NCBI GenBank assembly: GCA_022842465.1
Contig: JALHPN010000015.1
Coordinates: 1 to 64,000 of the forward strand
Length of the DNA: 64,000 bases
DNA from: Polyangiaceae bacterium
Lineage (GTDB): Bacteria > Myxococcota_A > Polyangia > Polyangiales > Polyangiaceae
Reading direction: 5' to 3'
Below the pieces are notes generated by a model that ran no database searches, was not told where the DNA came from, and was given only the letters and a program-made list of their open reading frames with translations. The translations under genes and the position numbers were made by a program. The first letter of the stretch is position 1. Every line of letters starts with the position of its first letter. Below, piece by piece: positions 8,401-17,792 of the stretch.

Positions 8401-11400
8401 TCGCGTGCCTCGCGCAGCCCGCCGCCAGGGCGGCGAGCGACGGCGACGTCCCCGGCGCGATCGAGCGGCTCCATCGCGCCGCGGAGATCGCACGGAGCGC
8501 CGCCGACGAGCCGTCCGCGATCGCCATCCTCGTGCGCGTCCGCGAGCTCGATCCGCGCGACTCGAGCGCCGCGGCGCAGCTCGCGGAGCTCTACGAGCAC
8601 GCCGAGGACTGGCAGCGCTTCGCGGAGACGACGCGCGTGCTCCTCGACCTCGCCACCGACGAGCGTGACCGCGTCGAGCTCCACCGCTCGCTCGCGCGCA
8701 CGCGGAGCGAGAAGCTCGGCGACGATCGCGCCGCCTTCCCGTCGGCCCGTGCGGCCTTCACCCTCGCCCCCGAGGACGAGACCGTGCTCGGCGAGCTCGA
8801 GGCGCTCGCCCTCCGCGCCGGCGCTCACGAAGATCTCGCCGAGGCGATCGACGAGGCGCTCCAGAAGGAGGACCTGAAGGAGCCCGCCCAGCCCGGTGAT
8901 CCGCTCTGGACGCGGCTGATGGCGACGAAGGCGCGCGTGCTCGGGGCGGAGCCGCGGCTCCATGCGCGCGCCGTGAAGGATCTACGCGCCGTCCTCGAGC
9001 ACGCGAAGGACGACGCGAGCCTCGACGACGCCGCCGAGGCCCAGGGCGCCCTCCTCCGCGCGATGCCTCCCAGCGAGGAGCGCACCGCCGACATCCGCCG
9101 CCTCTGGGCTTGGCGCAGCGAGCGCGCGCCGGAGGACGGACGCGCAGGCGTGCTCGCCGCCTGGGCACGCGTCGAGGAGGAAGACCTCGCCTCGAGGGAC
9201 GCCGCCCTCTCGCTCCACCAGAAGGTCCTCGAGCTCGCGCCCGAGGACGAGGCCGCGCTCGCTGCCGTCGTGCGCCTCTCGCTCGAAGCAGGGGACGTCG
9301 CCGGTGCCCTCTCGGCGCTCGACGCGCGACGGTCCACCGCGGAGGGCGAGGCGCGCAACGCGCTCGATATGCAGATTGCACGCATCCTCGCGGCGCGCCC
9401 CGGGAGGCAGCGCGACGCCATCGAGCGCGTCGCGACCGTGCTCGAGACCGCTCCGCACGATCCGAGCGCGCTCGAGCTCGCGGCCACCCTCGTCGAGGAC
9501 CCGGACGTCGGCGCGCGCGCGGCCGAGGTCCTCGAGCGCTCCCTCGACGCGGTCGAGGAGCCCGAGGCCCGCATCACGATCCTCGAGAAGCTCACCGCGC
9601 GGAGCGAGCCGCGGCTCGATCTGTCGAGCCGACTCCTCGATCTCTACGCGGAGCTCGGGAAGCCCAGGGAGGCCTACAGCCTCGTCCTCGTCGCCGCACG
9701 CGCGCTCCCGCGCGAGGTGACGCTGTGGGATCGCGGCGAGGGCCTCGCGCGCGAGCTCGAGGACCCCGAGCCGCTCGCGGGCCTCTACGAGGAGGCCCTC
9801 CGCGCGGAGATGCCGAAAGAGGAGGCGATGGAGCTCGGCCAGCGCGCCGTCTCCTTCTACGAGGAGTGGTTCGAGGACGGCGGACGCGTCGCGAGCGTCC
9901 TCTCGCGCCTCCTGGAGGTCGAGCCGCAGGACCTCTGGGCCTTCGATCGCCTCAAGCTGATCTACGACGCCCAGGAGCGCTGGGACGACCTCTTCGCGCT
10001 CTACGATCGGGCCGCAGAGAGCGCCGATGCCGAGCGCAGGGTCGAGCTCCTCGAGGAGGCCGCCCAGGTCGCGAAGGACTTCGCGAACCACTCGGCGCGC
10101 GCGATCGGCTACCTCGAGCAGCTGCTCGCCCTGAAGCCGAACAACGCGCGGATCGAGGCGTCGCTCGAGCGACTCTACGAGCGTCACGGCTGCCATCGCG
10201 AGCTCATCGCGCTGCTCACCGCGCGCCTCCCGCATCTCGCGCTCGACGAGGCGCAGAAGGAGCGCGCGCGCGTCGCCTCGCTCTGGCTGGACGAGCTCGG
10301 CGACGCGTCGAGCGCGCTCCTGGTCGTCGAGGACATCCTCGCCCACCAGCCCGAGAACACCGAGTCGACCACCGTCGACGTCACCGATCTGCTCGAGCGC
10401 GTCCTCGCCGTCGCGCCGAAGACGGCCGAGATGCGCGAGTCGATCATGCCGGCGCAGGACTCGACGGGTCGCCGCGACTCCTTCGCGCCGACGGCGCCCA
10501 AGCGCACCCTCGTCCGTCAGCGCGCCGCGGCGCTCCTGAAGGAGCGCTACGCCGCGAAGGGCCGTGAGGCGGACCTCGCCCGTGTCCTCGAGGTCGAGCT
10601 CGAGGCGGTGAAGAGCGTCAAGGAGCGGATCCGCCGCCACCAGCAGATCGCGGCCATCTACGCCGAGCTCGGCAACGACGACCGCGCGATGGAGCACCTC
10701 GTGAACCTCGTGCTACTCGAGCCCGAGGTGCCGTCGCACCGGAGCGCGCTCGCCGAGCTCGCGGAGCGTGTGGGCCTCTTCGAGCGTCTCTCGGACGTCC
10801 TCGTCTCCGCGGCGGACGACTGCCACGACGACGCGCTCCGCGTCGAGCTCCTCATGCACGCGGGGACGGTGAACGCCGACAAGATCGGCGACCTACCGCG
10901 CGCGATCGACCTCTTCTTCCGCATCCTCCTCATCTCGCCCATCGCCGACGCCGCGCTCCTCGCCGCGTGCCGCAAGGTCGAGCCGCTGCTCGCGAAGACA
11001 GGCCGCAGGACGGACCGCCTCGACGTGCTCGAGCGCCTCGCGATCCTCGAGGAAGAGCCCTCCGTCCGCGCCGACGTGCTCGGCGAGGCTGCTCGTCTCG
11101 CGACGTCGCTCGACGAGGACGACCGCGCGATCTGGGCATGGGAAGGTCGCCTGGAGACCGTACCCCTCGACCCCGAGGCGCTCGACGGACTCGTCGTCCT
11201 CTTCGCCAAGGCCTCGCGCTGGAAGCCGCTCATCGACGTGCTCGAGAAGCGCGCGAGCCTCGGTCGCCCCGAGCTCCTTCGTCGGGCCGACAGCGTTCGC
11301 GTCGCCATGATCCAGGCCGAACAGCTCTCGGCGCCCGAGGACGCGATCGCGACCTGGCGGTCGATCGAGGAGACGTTCGGCGAGAGCGACGACGGGACCC

Positions 11401-14400
11401 GTGCCCTCGCGACGCTCTACCGGAGCACGAAGCGCTGGACGGAGCTCGAGAGCCTCCTCCGTCGCGCAGCCGCACGCGCCGAGGAGGGCGAGCGCCGCGC
11501 AGACGTCCTCACCGAGCTCGGTGACGTGCAGCGGAACGAGCTCGCGACGCCGGAGGAAGCCGTCGCGAGCTACCGTGCCGCCCTCGCCGAGGATCCCCGG
11601 AACGAGGGCGCTCGGAGCGGCCTTCGCGCGCTCGTCCGCTCGGGCGGCGGAGCGCTCCTCCCCGACGTCGTGCGCGTGCTCCTGGCGGCGTATTACGCGG
11701 CAGACGACTGGCAGCTCGTCCTCGACGTCACCGAGCATCGCCTCGCCGCCGAGCCGACGCCGGCAGGCCAGCTCGCAATCCTGATGGAGGCCGCGAACGT
11801 CTCCGAGACGCGCGCATCCGACGATGGCGCCGCCTTCTCCCTCGTACGGCGCGCCTTCCTCCTCGGTCCCGAGGACGACCGCACGACCGGTGAGCTCTTC
11901 CGCCTCGCCGAGGCGACGCGCAACTGGCGATCGCTCGCCGATGCGCTCCGCGACGCGATCGAGCACGCGGCGGACGAGGAGTGGACGCGAGACCTCCGCT
12001 TCCGGATGGGCGACGTCCTCGAGACGAAGCTCGACGAGCACCGCGCGGCGCTCGACGCCTTCGTGCAGGTCGCGACGAGGACTCCGGACAGCATCGAGGC
12101 CGCTCGCGCCGTCATCCGCGTCGCCGGCCGCACCACCCGCGCCGACGCCGCCGCGCGCGCCTTCCTCGCCACCATCCGCGCCCGCGAGACGCTCGAGCCC
12201 GCGCTCCTCGAGGCGATCGAGCAGGCCGCCAACGCCTCGGCGGGCCGGACGGAAGGCAGCACGGAGCCTCCGAAGTGGGACGCGCTCACCTTCGCGATCG
12301 CCAACGCCGTGCCGGAGGCAGGCCTCGGCGCCTTCCTCGCGCGAGACGTCGAGGCGGCCGTCGCGGCCTGGCATCGCGACCGACGCGGTGACCCGGAGGC
12401 CGCCGAGGCCGCGTTCGCGCGCGCGCTCTCGCACGATCCGACGAACGCAGGCCTGCTCGCCGAGCTCGCGCGCCTCCAGCGTCGCGTTCGGGGACGCCCG
12501 CTCGTCGACAGCCTCCTCCGCCTCTCGCAGTCGATCGGCGGCGACCTCGACCTCCTCCTCGAGGCGGCGGAGACCGCCGTGGGATCCGTCGGCGACCGCG
12601 CGCTCGCGAAGTCGATCTTCGACCGCCTCCTCCGCCTCGCCGCCGAGCGATGGCTCGGCGCGACGGAGCCGAGCGTCACGTCCGGCACTCCGAAGGCACC
12701 CGACGTGTACGTCGATCGCGCGACGCGCGAGCTCGCGCGCATCCACGCCGAAGACGGCGACCACGACAAGGTCGTCGTCCTCCTCGGCGAAGTGGCGATG
12801 CTCCCGTGGCGGGGGGACGAGTCGCGCACCCTCCGTCACGAGGCGGCGCGGATCGCGGTCGAGAAGATGGGCGCGACGGAGCGCGCCGTCGAGATCTACC
12901 TGAAGCTCGTGGACGACGACCCGCACGACGCGATCGCCGTCGCGCGCCTCGTCGCGCTGTACGAGTCCAGCGGAAGGACGACCGAGCTCCTCGAGCTGAA
13001 GCGCACGCTCGTGTCCGCGGCGCGCTCCGACGAGGAGCGCCTCCTCCTCCGGCTCGAGGCCGCGCGCCTCGAGGACGAGCTCGGCGACGTCGCGCAGTCG
13101 ATCGCGACCCTCGAAGAGAACCTGAGAGAGTCGGCGCGCCATGGATCGACGACCGAACGCCTCTTCGCGCTCCTCGCGCGCGAGGGCAAAGACGAGGAGC
13201 TCGAGGCGCTCTACGCGTCGCAGGCGCGACTCTGCGAGGCCGTCGGCGAGACGCGCCTCGCGGCCGACCTGCACGCCCAGGCCGCGGAGGTCGCGGAGAA
13301 GAAGCTCCGCGACGTGAAGCGGGCGATGGAGCACCTCCGAGACGTCGTCGCGCTCGAGCCGCGCCCGACCGCGCTCGATTCGCTCGCGCGTCTCGCGACG
13401 CAGGTGAACGACCACGAGGCTGCCTCCGCGCATCTCGATCGTCTCCGCGAGCTCGCCCCCGCGAACGAGCGCGCGGGCGTCACCCTCCGCCTCGCGGACG
13501 CGCTCGCCTCTGCGAACCGGATGGCGGACGCGCAGGAGCGCCTCGAGTCCGAGGTGCTCCGCGACCCGGAGGCAGATGACGTACGCGTCCGTCTCGCCGG
13601 CATCTATCGCGCCTCGCAGGCGTGGACGTCGCTCGCCGAGCTCCTCGAGGGAGGAGCGACCCACGCTCCCGACAAGGCCACGCGCCTCGCGCGCCTGCGC
13701 GAAGCCGCCGAGCTCCATCGGAGCCGGACGAGCATGCCGGAGCGCGCGATCCCCCTCCTCGAGCAGGCGGCCGATCTCTCGCCGGAAGACAACGCGGTGA
13801 AGCTCGCGCTCGCCGATGCGCTCGGCGGGGCAGGTCGCTTCGAGGAGGCGCGCACCCTCCTCCGCGCCCTCGTCGACGTCTTCGGGGGGCGCCGCCCGAA
13901 GGAGCGCGCGCCCGTGCACTATCACCTCGCACGGCTCGACCTCGCCGTCGGAGACCGCGGGCGCGCGCTCGTCGAGCTCGACGCCGCGACGCGCATCGAC
14001 CCGGCGAACCCGGAGATCCTCCAGGCGCTCGCCGAGCTCGCGCGGGACGACGGACAGCTCGATCGCGCGGAGCGCTCCTACCGCGCGCTCCTCACCGTGC
14101 TCCGGCGGGCCGACGGTAAGGACGGTCCGAGGGAGCTCGCGATCTCGCGCGCCGAGGTGCTCGTCGAGCTGAGCCGCATCGCGGAGCGGCAGGGCGAGCC
14201 GGATCGCGCGAAGGAGATCCTCGAGTCCGCCTTCGAGCTCGGCGCCGAGAACGAGAACGAGGCACGTCGCCTGGAGGCCACCCTGCGCAAGGGAGGCGAC
14301 CACGCGACGCTCGCGCGTGTCCTCGAGGCGCGTCTCGCGCGCGGCAAGGCGAGCGACGAAGCGGAGATCGCGAGCGACCTCGGGCGCCTCTACGAGGAGC

Positions 14401-17400
14401 ACCTCGGGCGCCTCGACGACGCGCTCACGATGCGACTCCGCGCGCTGGCCCTCGATCCGACGTCGGACGCGACCCACGATGCCGCCGAGCGGGTGGCGCG
14501 AGCGGCATCCCGCGTCGAGGCCTACGAGGAGGCCGTGCGATCGCGCGCAGACGACGCGGCGAAGGACGATCCGGAGCTCGCCGGCGGGATCTACGTGCGC
14601 ATCGGGCGCATCGCGGAGACCGTTCGCAAGGACGACGCGGAGGCCGCGGCGCTCTACGAGAAGGCCCTCGCGCTGCGCCCCCGCGATCGCGAGCTCCTCG
14701 CGTCGCTCGATCGCGTCTACGAGCGGGTCGCCGACGACGCCGGCCAGGCGCGCGTGCTCGGCGCGCTCGTGGCGCTGGACGCCGAGGAGGGCGGCGCGCC
14801 CGCCGAGGCGCTGTACCGCCTCGCGCAGCTGCGCTTCCGCTCGGGCGATCCCGAAGCGGCGTGCGACGCCTTCGACGAGGCGTTCGCGGCTCAGCCGGAC
14901 GAGGCGCGCGCGGAGACGCTGCTCCGGGCCGCCGCCGATGCCCATCCGACGTCGCCCCGGATCGTGCTCCTCCTCGAGCGGCTCGGGCGCGCCGAAGGGC
15001 GCGAGCGCTCGCTCGTCGACGCGCTCGTGCGCAAGGGCGCGCTGCCCGGCGCGACGTCCGAGGCGATGCGCGAGGCGATCGAGGTCAGCGAGAAGCTCGA
15101 GGACCGCGAGCTCGTGGAGCAGCTCCTCCGGAAGTTCCTCGAGAGCCCGTACGACGACCGCGACGGCCGCGTGTGGGCCCTGTCGAAGCTCGCCGCGATC
15201 TCGGAGGCGAAGGGTGTCGTCCGCGAGGCCGTGCTGCTCAAGCGCGAGGCCGCCGAGCTCGCGGAGCCCGACGACGCGCGGCGTCTCCTCTTCGAGGTCG
15301 CAAACCTCGCGAAGGGTCCGCTGGAGGACCTCCACCTCGCCGCGTCGATCCTCGAGGAGCTCCACGAGCGAGACGCGACCGATCGCGACGCCTGGGAGCC
15401 CCTCCTCGACGTCTACCGCCGCATGAACGACGGCGAGAAGCTCTCCGCCCTCATCGAGGAGGTCGCCTCGTACGTCGACGAGCCACAGGAGCGCTCTCGT
15501 CTCCGTCTCGAGCGCGTGCGTCTCGGAATGGACCGACTCGGCCTCGCCGACGACGAAGCGGCGAACCAGCTCCGCGAGATCGTGGAGGAGGACGCGACGA
15601 ACCACGATGCCGCGATCATGCTCGTGTCGATCCTCGAGCGAACGGGGCGCGAGGAAGATCTCGCCGCCCTCCTCGCCCGGCAGCTCGACGGCGCGAAGGA
15701 CCGCGGCGACGCGGAGGCCGTGAGCTCCCTCTCGCGCCGGCTCGGTCAGCTGCTCGAAGGCCGCGACCAGGCGCAGGCACGCGACGTGTACGAGAACGCG
15801 CTCGACTGGGATCCCAAGGCGAAAGACATCCTCCTCGCGCTCGAGCGCATGCACCTCGGGAGCGGGGAGGTCGACGCGCGCGCCGACGCGATGGAGAAGC
15901 GCCTCGCGCTCGAGACCGGCGAGACGGCCGAGAAGCTCGCGATGGAGCTCGCCGAGCTCCGGACGGCGTTGGCCGACGCGGAGGGCACGCTCCGCGCCCT
16001 CGAGGTCGGGTTCGAGGCCTCGCCGCAGAGCACGCAGCTGCGGGACCGGCTCGAGGCGCTCTACCGGGAGCAGCTCGAGTACGACAAGCTCGCGCACCTC
16101 TACGAGACGGACGCGCGCGGCCGAACCAACCCGAAGGCGAAGGCCCTACGCCTCCGCGACGCGGCCCGAATCTACAAGGAGGAGCTCTCGAACCCGGAGG
16201 AGGGCGCGCGCGTGCTCCGCGAGGCGCGCGACGCGGATCCGTTCGACAACGAGCTCCTCGTGGAGCTCGTCGAGATGCTCGTGGCCGCCGGCGAGCTGCG
16301 GGGCGCCGAGGTCGAGCTCACGAAGGCGATCGACGACACGACCGACATCGATCCGGATCGGATCGGCCTCGTCGGGCGCCGCGCCGTCCTGCGCGGCAAG
16401 CTGGGAGATGCCGACGGTGCCCTCACGGACTTCGACGAGGCCGTCGCGAACGGCGTGACGGAGCTCCGCCCGCAGCTCGCCGAGCACCTAGGCAAGCTCG
16501 CGATCACGGCGGCCGGCCGTGGGGACACCGCGACCTGGCGCGCTCACCGCGTACGCATCGCCCGCCTCCGCCTCGAGATGGGCGACATCGAGGAGGCACG
16601 CAACGTGCTGACCGAGCTGCTCAAGACCGACAGCAAGGATCGCAGCACGCTGCGCCTCATCGCCGAGCTCGACGAGCTCGAGGAGAAGTGGGACCAGGCG
16701 AGCGCGACGTACCGGCGGCTCGTCGGCCTCGAGGAGGGCGACGACGTGGTGGCGGCGGCGCTGAAGCTCGCGGAGACGTGCGAGAAGGCGGGGCGCCTCG
16801 CGGACGCGCGCGGCGGCCTCGAGCGCGCGCGCATGGCGAGGCCGGAGCACAAGGAGCTGCGCGCGCGGCTGGCGCTCCTCTACGAGCAGCTAGGTGCGAC
16901 GAAGGAGCTCGCCGAGCTCGTCCTCGAGGAGGCGCGCGCGGCGCAGGACGTCGCGCCCCGCTTCGACGGGCTGCTCCGCGCAGGACAGCTCTTCCTCGAG
17001 GCGGCGCAGACGCCCGACGCGACCCAGCAGGCGGGCGTCCATGCCGCGATCCCGCCGCTCGAGGAGGCGCACGCGCTGCGCCCCGCCGACCTCGACTGCG
17101 CGGCGCTGCTCTCCGATGCGTACGTGGGCTCGGGGCGGCTCGAAGAGGCGAACGAGCTCCTCGGCCGGACGATCGCCACGTTCAAGGGCCGACGCGCGCG
17201 CGAGCTCGCGGCGCTGTACCACCGCCTCGCGCGCATCGCGGAGATCGCCGGTGACAAGCACCAGGAGCTCGCGCATCTCGTGACGGCGCTCGACATGGAC
17301 GCCCAGAACGGTCCGGTGGCGTCCGAGCTGGCGTTCCTCGCCATGGAGCTCGGGAGCCTCGACGTCGCGCAGCGAGCCCTGCGGCAGATCACGATGTTGA

Positions 17401-17570
17401 AGACCGCGGCCCCCCTGCCGAAGGCGCTCGCCTACCAGTACCTCGGCGAGATCGCGCGACAGCAGGGCGACGTGAAGCGAGCGATGATGCTCCTGAAGCG
17501 CGCGATCGACGACGACCCCACCTTGCAGAGCGCGCGGGCGCTGCTCGACGCGCTGCAGGCCGAGGCCTGA
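5478..17570 (+). CDS. Giant tetratricopeptide-repeat protein (4,030 aa)
   Basis: A single uninterrupted frame encodes about 4,030 residues made almost entirely of TPR-like helical pairs, with recurrent units such as A-xx-Y-xxA-L-x-x-D-P-x-x-x-x-A and 'Y-E-x-x-x-x-W-x-x-L-x-x-L'. ATG 5478 (MQTPRQSRSIPPPSF) is preferred over an in-frame start at 5415 because the upstream part looks non-coding. No signal peptide or transmembrane segment was seen, so it is probably a large cytoplasmic scaffold. It contains no catalytic motif that I recognise. A gap of only 21 bases separates it from the small membrane protein gene, followed by a transporter-kinase and NtrC-type regulator, so all four are probably co-transcribed. 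The function is unknown. Confidence 0.9.
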   Translation: MQTPRQSRSIPPPSFDAKLENEEEVLDALLVALSKNQLDPSVWQNLHDAATRDDRVSELAFAYESIAQGRKLKTLLPLVQAELFFRAATFFGDVLGDEFGATTYLERALAAQPGHPGAFDRIDAQLTRTDDNKKLAELCVQAAPHRPRPEQVDLLKRAAVLFERAGLEDKAIETYQQLVRLEPADEQLREALEARYVRVNRFRDVARLLEQALALDPPPGRDEAARLRAKLVEVFANQLKEPERAMPHVEALLDVEPSHAEARRVAMRLLESKGLAARAAAALSAGAQSTQERAHYLAIELENTRGPRRRDVLKKIGILKQDELGDTQGAFEAFEQAIALDPSDDELRERYVGLGCSLKGPLEVARTFARVSTVAKDTGVRSRITAEMGDLLLRGGDAKRARTTLAGVLAATSADSHAVLVAARALAGVYEAENDAKNLSEVLAKVAENSPLEGERQYANERIAQLCEQTGDQERAIAAWRRLVDSPARARALAALEPLYEARSAFLDLSFVLEQRSKDEPDRDKARELAFRAAEVLTTKAKDVSSAAEAWKHLLETYGPARDVYAQYLPILEAGRQWSELAEGLAKDVELAPAGDRPAILARLGQVQLTRAKDLPAAIETFRRALDGDPEEKTSRATLEKMLAFGDGRVAAAAVLEPIYRREENAQGLLRVLEIRAQGAEEPRARLAALEEAADVAAEVSRDRAVDIVARGLGEAISAGEPIATWLERFDRVADGVDRKKRAQLLATALGERDVDSPELAALAKRVGEENAACGDVAAALAAYRRALAYEPSSNELVQRVDELLREQGNPEERVALYRSSLEQSPPPPRRRQLLHSIGSIERYELVNLEAAILAYKTALHDDPTDLEAHNALAELYGETSSWDALGDLLEEHIPFCTSPDDVRRTRAQLAEVAAAHGQGTRAALQAGALLADPQLPVSDLDVVERVAIALTDMELLRRTLERRARESSEPRVQVACLAQPAARAASDGDVPGAIERLHRAAEIARSAADEPSAIAILVRVRELDPRDSSAAAQLAELYEHAEDWQRFAETTRVLLDLATDERDRVELHRSLARTRSEKLGDDRAAFPSARAAFTLAPEDETVLGELEALALRAGAHEDLAEAIDEALQKEDLKEPAQPGDPLWTRLMATKARVLGAEPRLHARAVKDLRAVLEHAKDDASLDDAAEAQGALLRAMPPSEERTADIRRLWAWRSERAPEDGRAGVLAAWARVEEEDLASRDAALSLHQKVLELAPEDEAALAAVVRLSLEAGDVAGALSALDARRSTAEGEARNALDMQIARILAARPGRQRDAIERVATVLETAPHDPSALELAATLVEDPDVGARAAEVLERSLDAVEEPEARITILEKLTARSEPRLDLSSRLLDLYAELGKPREAYSLVLVAARALPREVTLWDRGEGLARELEDPEPLAGLYEEALRAEMPKEEAMELGQRAVSFYEEWFEDGGRVASVLSRLLEVEPQDLWAFDRLKLIYDAQERWDDLFALYDRAAESADAERRVELLEEAAQVAKDFANHSARAIGYLEQLLALKPNNARIEASLERLYERHGCHRELIALLTARLPHLALDEAQKERARVASLWLDELGDASSALLVVEDILAHQPENTESTTVDVTDLLERVLAVAPKTAEMRESIMPAQDSTGRRDSFAPTAPKRTLVRQRAAALLKERYAAKGREADLARVLEVELEAVKSVKERIRRHQQIAAIYAELGNDDRAMEHLVNLVLLEPEVPSHRSALAELAERVGLFERLSDVLVSAADDCHDDALRVELLMHAGTVNADKIGDLPRAIDLFFRILLISPIADAALLAACRKVEPLLAKTGRRTDRLDVLERLAILEEEPSVRADVLGEAARLATSLDEDDRAIWAWEGRLETVPLDPEALDGLVVLFAKASRWKPLIDVLEKRASLGRPELLRRADSVRVAMIQAEQLSAPEDAIATWRSIEETFGESDDGTRALATLYRSTKRWTELESLLRRAAARAEEGERRADVLTELGDVQRNELATPEEAVASYRAALAEDPRNEGARSGLRALVRSGGGALLPDVVRVLLAAYYAADDWQLVLDVTEHRLAAEPTPAGQLAILMEAANVSETRASDDGAAFSLVRRAFLLGPEDDRTTGELFRLAEATRNWRSLADALRDAIEHAADEEWTRDLRFRMGDVLETKLDEHRAALDAFVQVATRTPDSIEAARAVIRVAGRTTRADAAARAFLATIRARETLEPALLEAIEQAANASAGRTEGSTEPPKWDALTFAIANAVPEAGLGAFLARDVEAAVAAWHRDRRGDPEAAEAAFARALSHDPTNAGLLAELARLQRRVRGRPLVDSLLRLSQSIGGDLDLLLEAAETAVGSVGDRALAKSIFDRLLRLAAERWLGATEPSVTSGTPKAPDVYVDRATRELARIHAEDGDHDKVVVLLGEVAMLPWRGDESRTLRHEAARIAVEKMGATERAVEIYLKLVDDDPHDAIAVARLVALYESSGRTTELLELKRTLVSAARSDEERLLLRLEAARLEDELGDVAQSIATLEENLRESARHGSTTERLFALLAREGKDEELEALYASQARLCEAVGETRLAADLHAQAAEVAEKKLRDVKRAMEHLRDVVALEPRPTALDSLARLATQVNDHEAASAHLDRLRELAPANERAGVTLRLADALASANRMADAQERLESEVLRDPEADDVRVRLAGIYRASQAWTSLAELLEGGATHAPDKATRLARLREAAELHRSRTSMPERAIPLLEQAADLSPEDNAVKLALADALGGAGRFEEARTLLRALVDVFGGRRPKERAPVHYHLARLDLAVGDRGRALVELDAATRIDPANPEILQALAELARDDGQLDRAERSYRALLTVLRRADGKDGPRELAISRAEVLVELSRIAERQGEPDRAKEILESAFELGAENENEARRLEATLRKGGDHATLARVLEARLARGKASDEAEIASDLGRLYEEHLGRLDDALTMRLRALALDPTSDATHDAAERVARAASRVEAYEEAVRSRADDAAKDDPELAGGIYVRIGRIAETVRKDDAEAAALYEKALALRPRDRELLASLDRVYERVADDAGQARVLGALVALDAEEGGAPAEALYRLAQLRFRSGDPEAACDAFDEAFAAQPDEARAETLLRAAADAHPTSPRIVLLLERLGRAEGRERSLVDALVRKGALPGATSEAMREAIEVSEKLEDRELVEQLLRKFLESPYDDRDGRVWALSKLAAISEAKGVVREAVLLKREAAELAEPDDARRLLFEVANLAKGPLEDLHLAASILEELHERDATDRDAWEPLLDVYRRMNDGEKLSALIEEVASYVDEPQERSRLRLERVRLGMDRLGLADDEAANQLREIVEEDATNHDAAIMLVSILERTGREEDLAALLARQLDGAKDRGDAEAVSSLSRRLGQLLEGRDQAQARDVYENALDWDPKAKDILLALERMHLGSGEVDARADAMEKRLALETGETAEKLAMELAELRTALADAEGTLRALEVGFEASPQSTQLRDRLEALYREQLEYDKLAHLYETDARGRTNPKAKALRLRDAARIYKEELSNPEEGARVLREARDADPFDNELLVELVEMLVAAGELRGAEVELTKAIDDTTDIDPDRIGLVGRRAVLRGKLGDADGALTDFDEAVANGVTELRPQLAEHLGKLAITAAGRGDTATWRAHRVRIARLRLEMGDIEEARNVLTELLKTDSKDRSTLRLIAELDELEEKWDQASATYRRLVGLEEGDDVVAAALKLAETCEKAGRLADARGGLERARMARPEHKELRARLALLYEQLGATKELAELVLEEARAAQDVAPRFDGLLRAGQLFLEAAQTPDATQQAGVHAAIPPLEEAHALRPADLDCAALLSDAYVGSGRLEEANELLGRTIATFKGRRARELAALYHRLARIAEIAGDKHQELAHLVTALDMDAQNGPVASELAFLAMELGSLDVAQRALRQITMLKTAAPLPKALAYQYLGEIARQQGDVKRAMMLLKRAIDDDPTLQSARALLDALQAEA

Positions 17571-17591
17571 CGCGAGAGCAGGGAGACGAGC

Positions 17592-17792
17592 GTGCCCGAC
17601 AAGGCCACACGCGCTGCGCGCAACGGGCGCGCCCTGGTGGCGTTCGCCGGCGCGGCGTTGCTCGTCCTGACGCCGATGCGCATCCTGTGGAGCAGCGAGG
17701 CGACGGGCATCCTCGGTCCCTTCGCGATGTGGGGCGTGCTCGTCGTCCTCGCGTGGCTCGTCCTCCGGAGCCCGCGAGGACCTCGTGGTTGA
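17592..17792 (+). CDS. Small two-helix membrane protein
   Basis: This 66-residue protein starts at GTG after an AGGGAGACG ribosome-binding site. It has two hydrophobic segments (about 14-29 and 41-58) and basic ends. It overlaps the start of the symporter-kinase gene by eight bases, implying translational coupling. Small membrane proteins sit at this position beside some symporter-type kinases, so it may be a kinase accessory subunit; this is inference from position. Confidence 0.75.
   Translation: MPDKATRAARNGRALVAFAGAALLVLTPMRILWSSEATGILGPFAMWGVLVVLAWLVLRSPRGPRG

Noticed and set aside
5307-16097. Very long open frames on the minus strand (about 1,218 and 1,734 codons)
   Set aside because: They run antisense to the giant TPR gene. 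They arise because its GC-rich, wobble-biased codons contain few stop triplets in reverse; they have no start context and Arg/Glu/Leu-rich composition.
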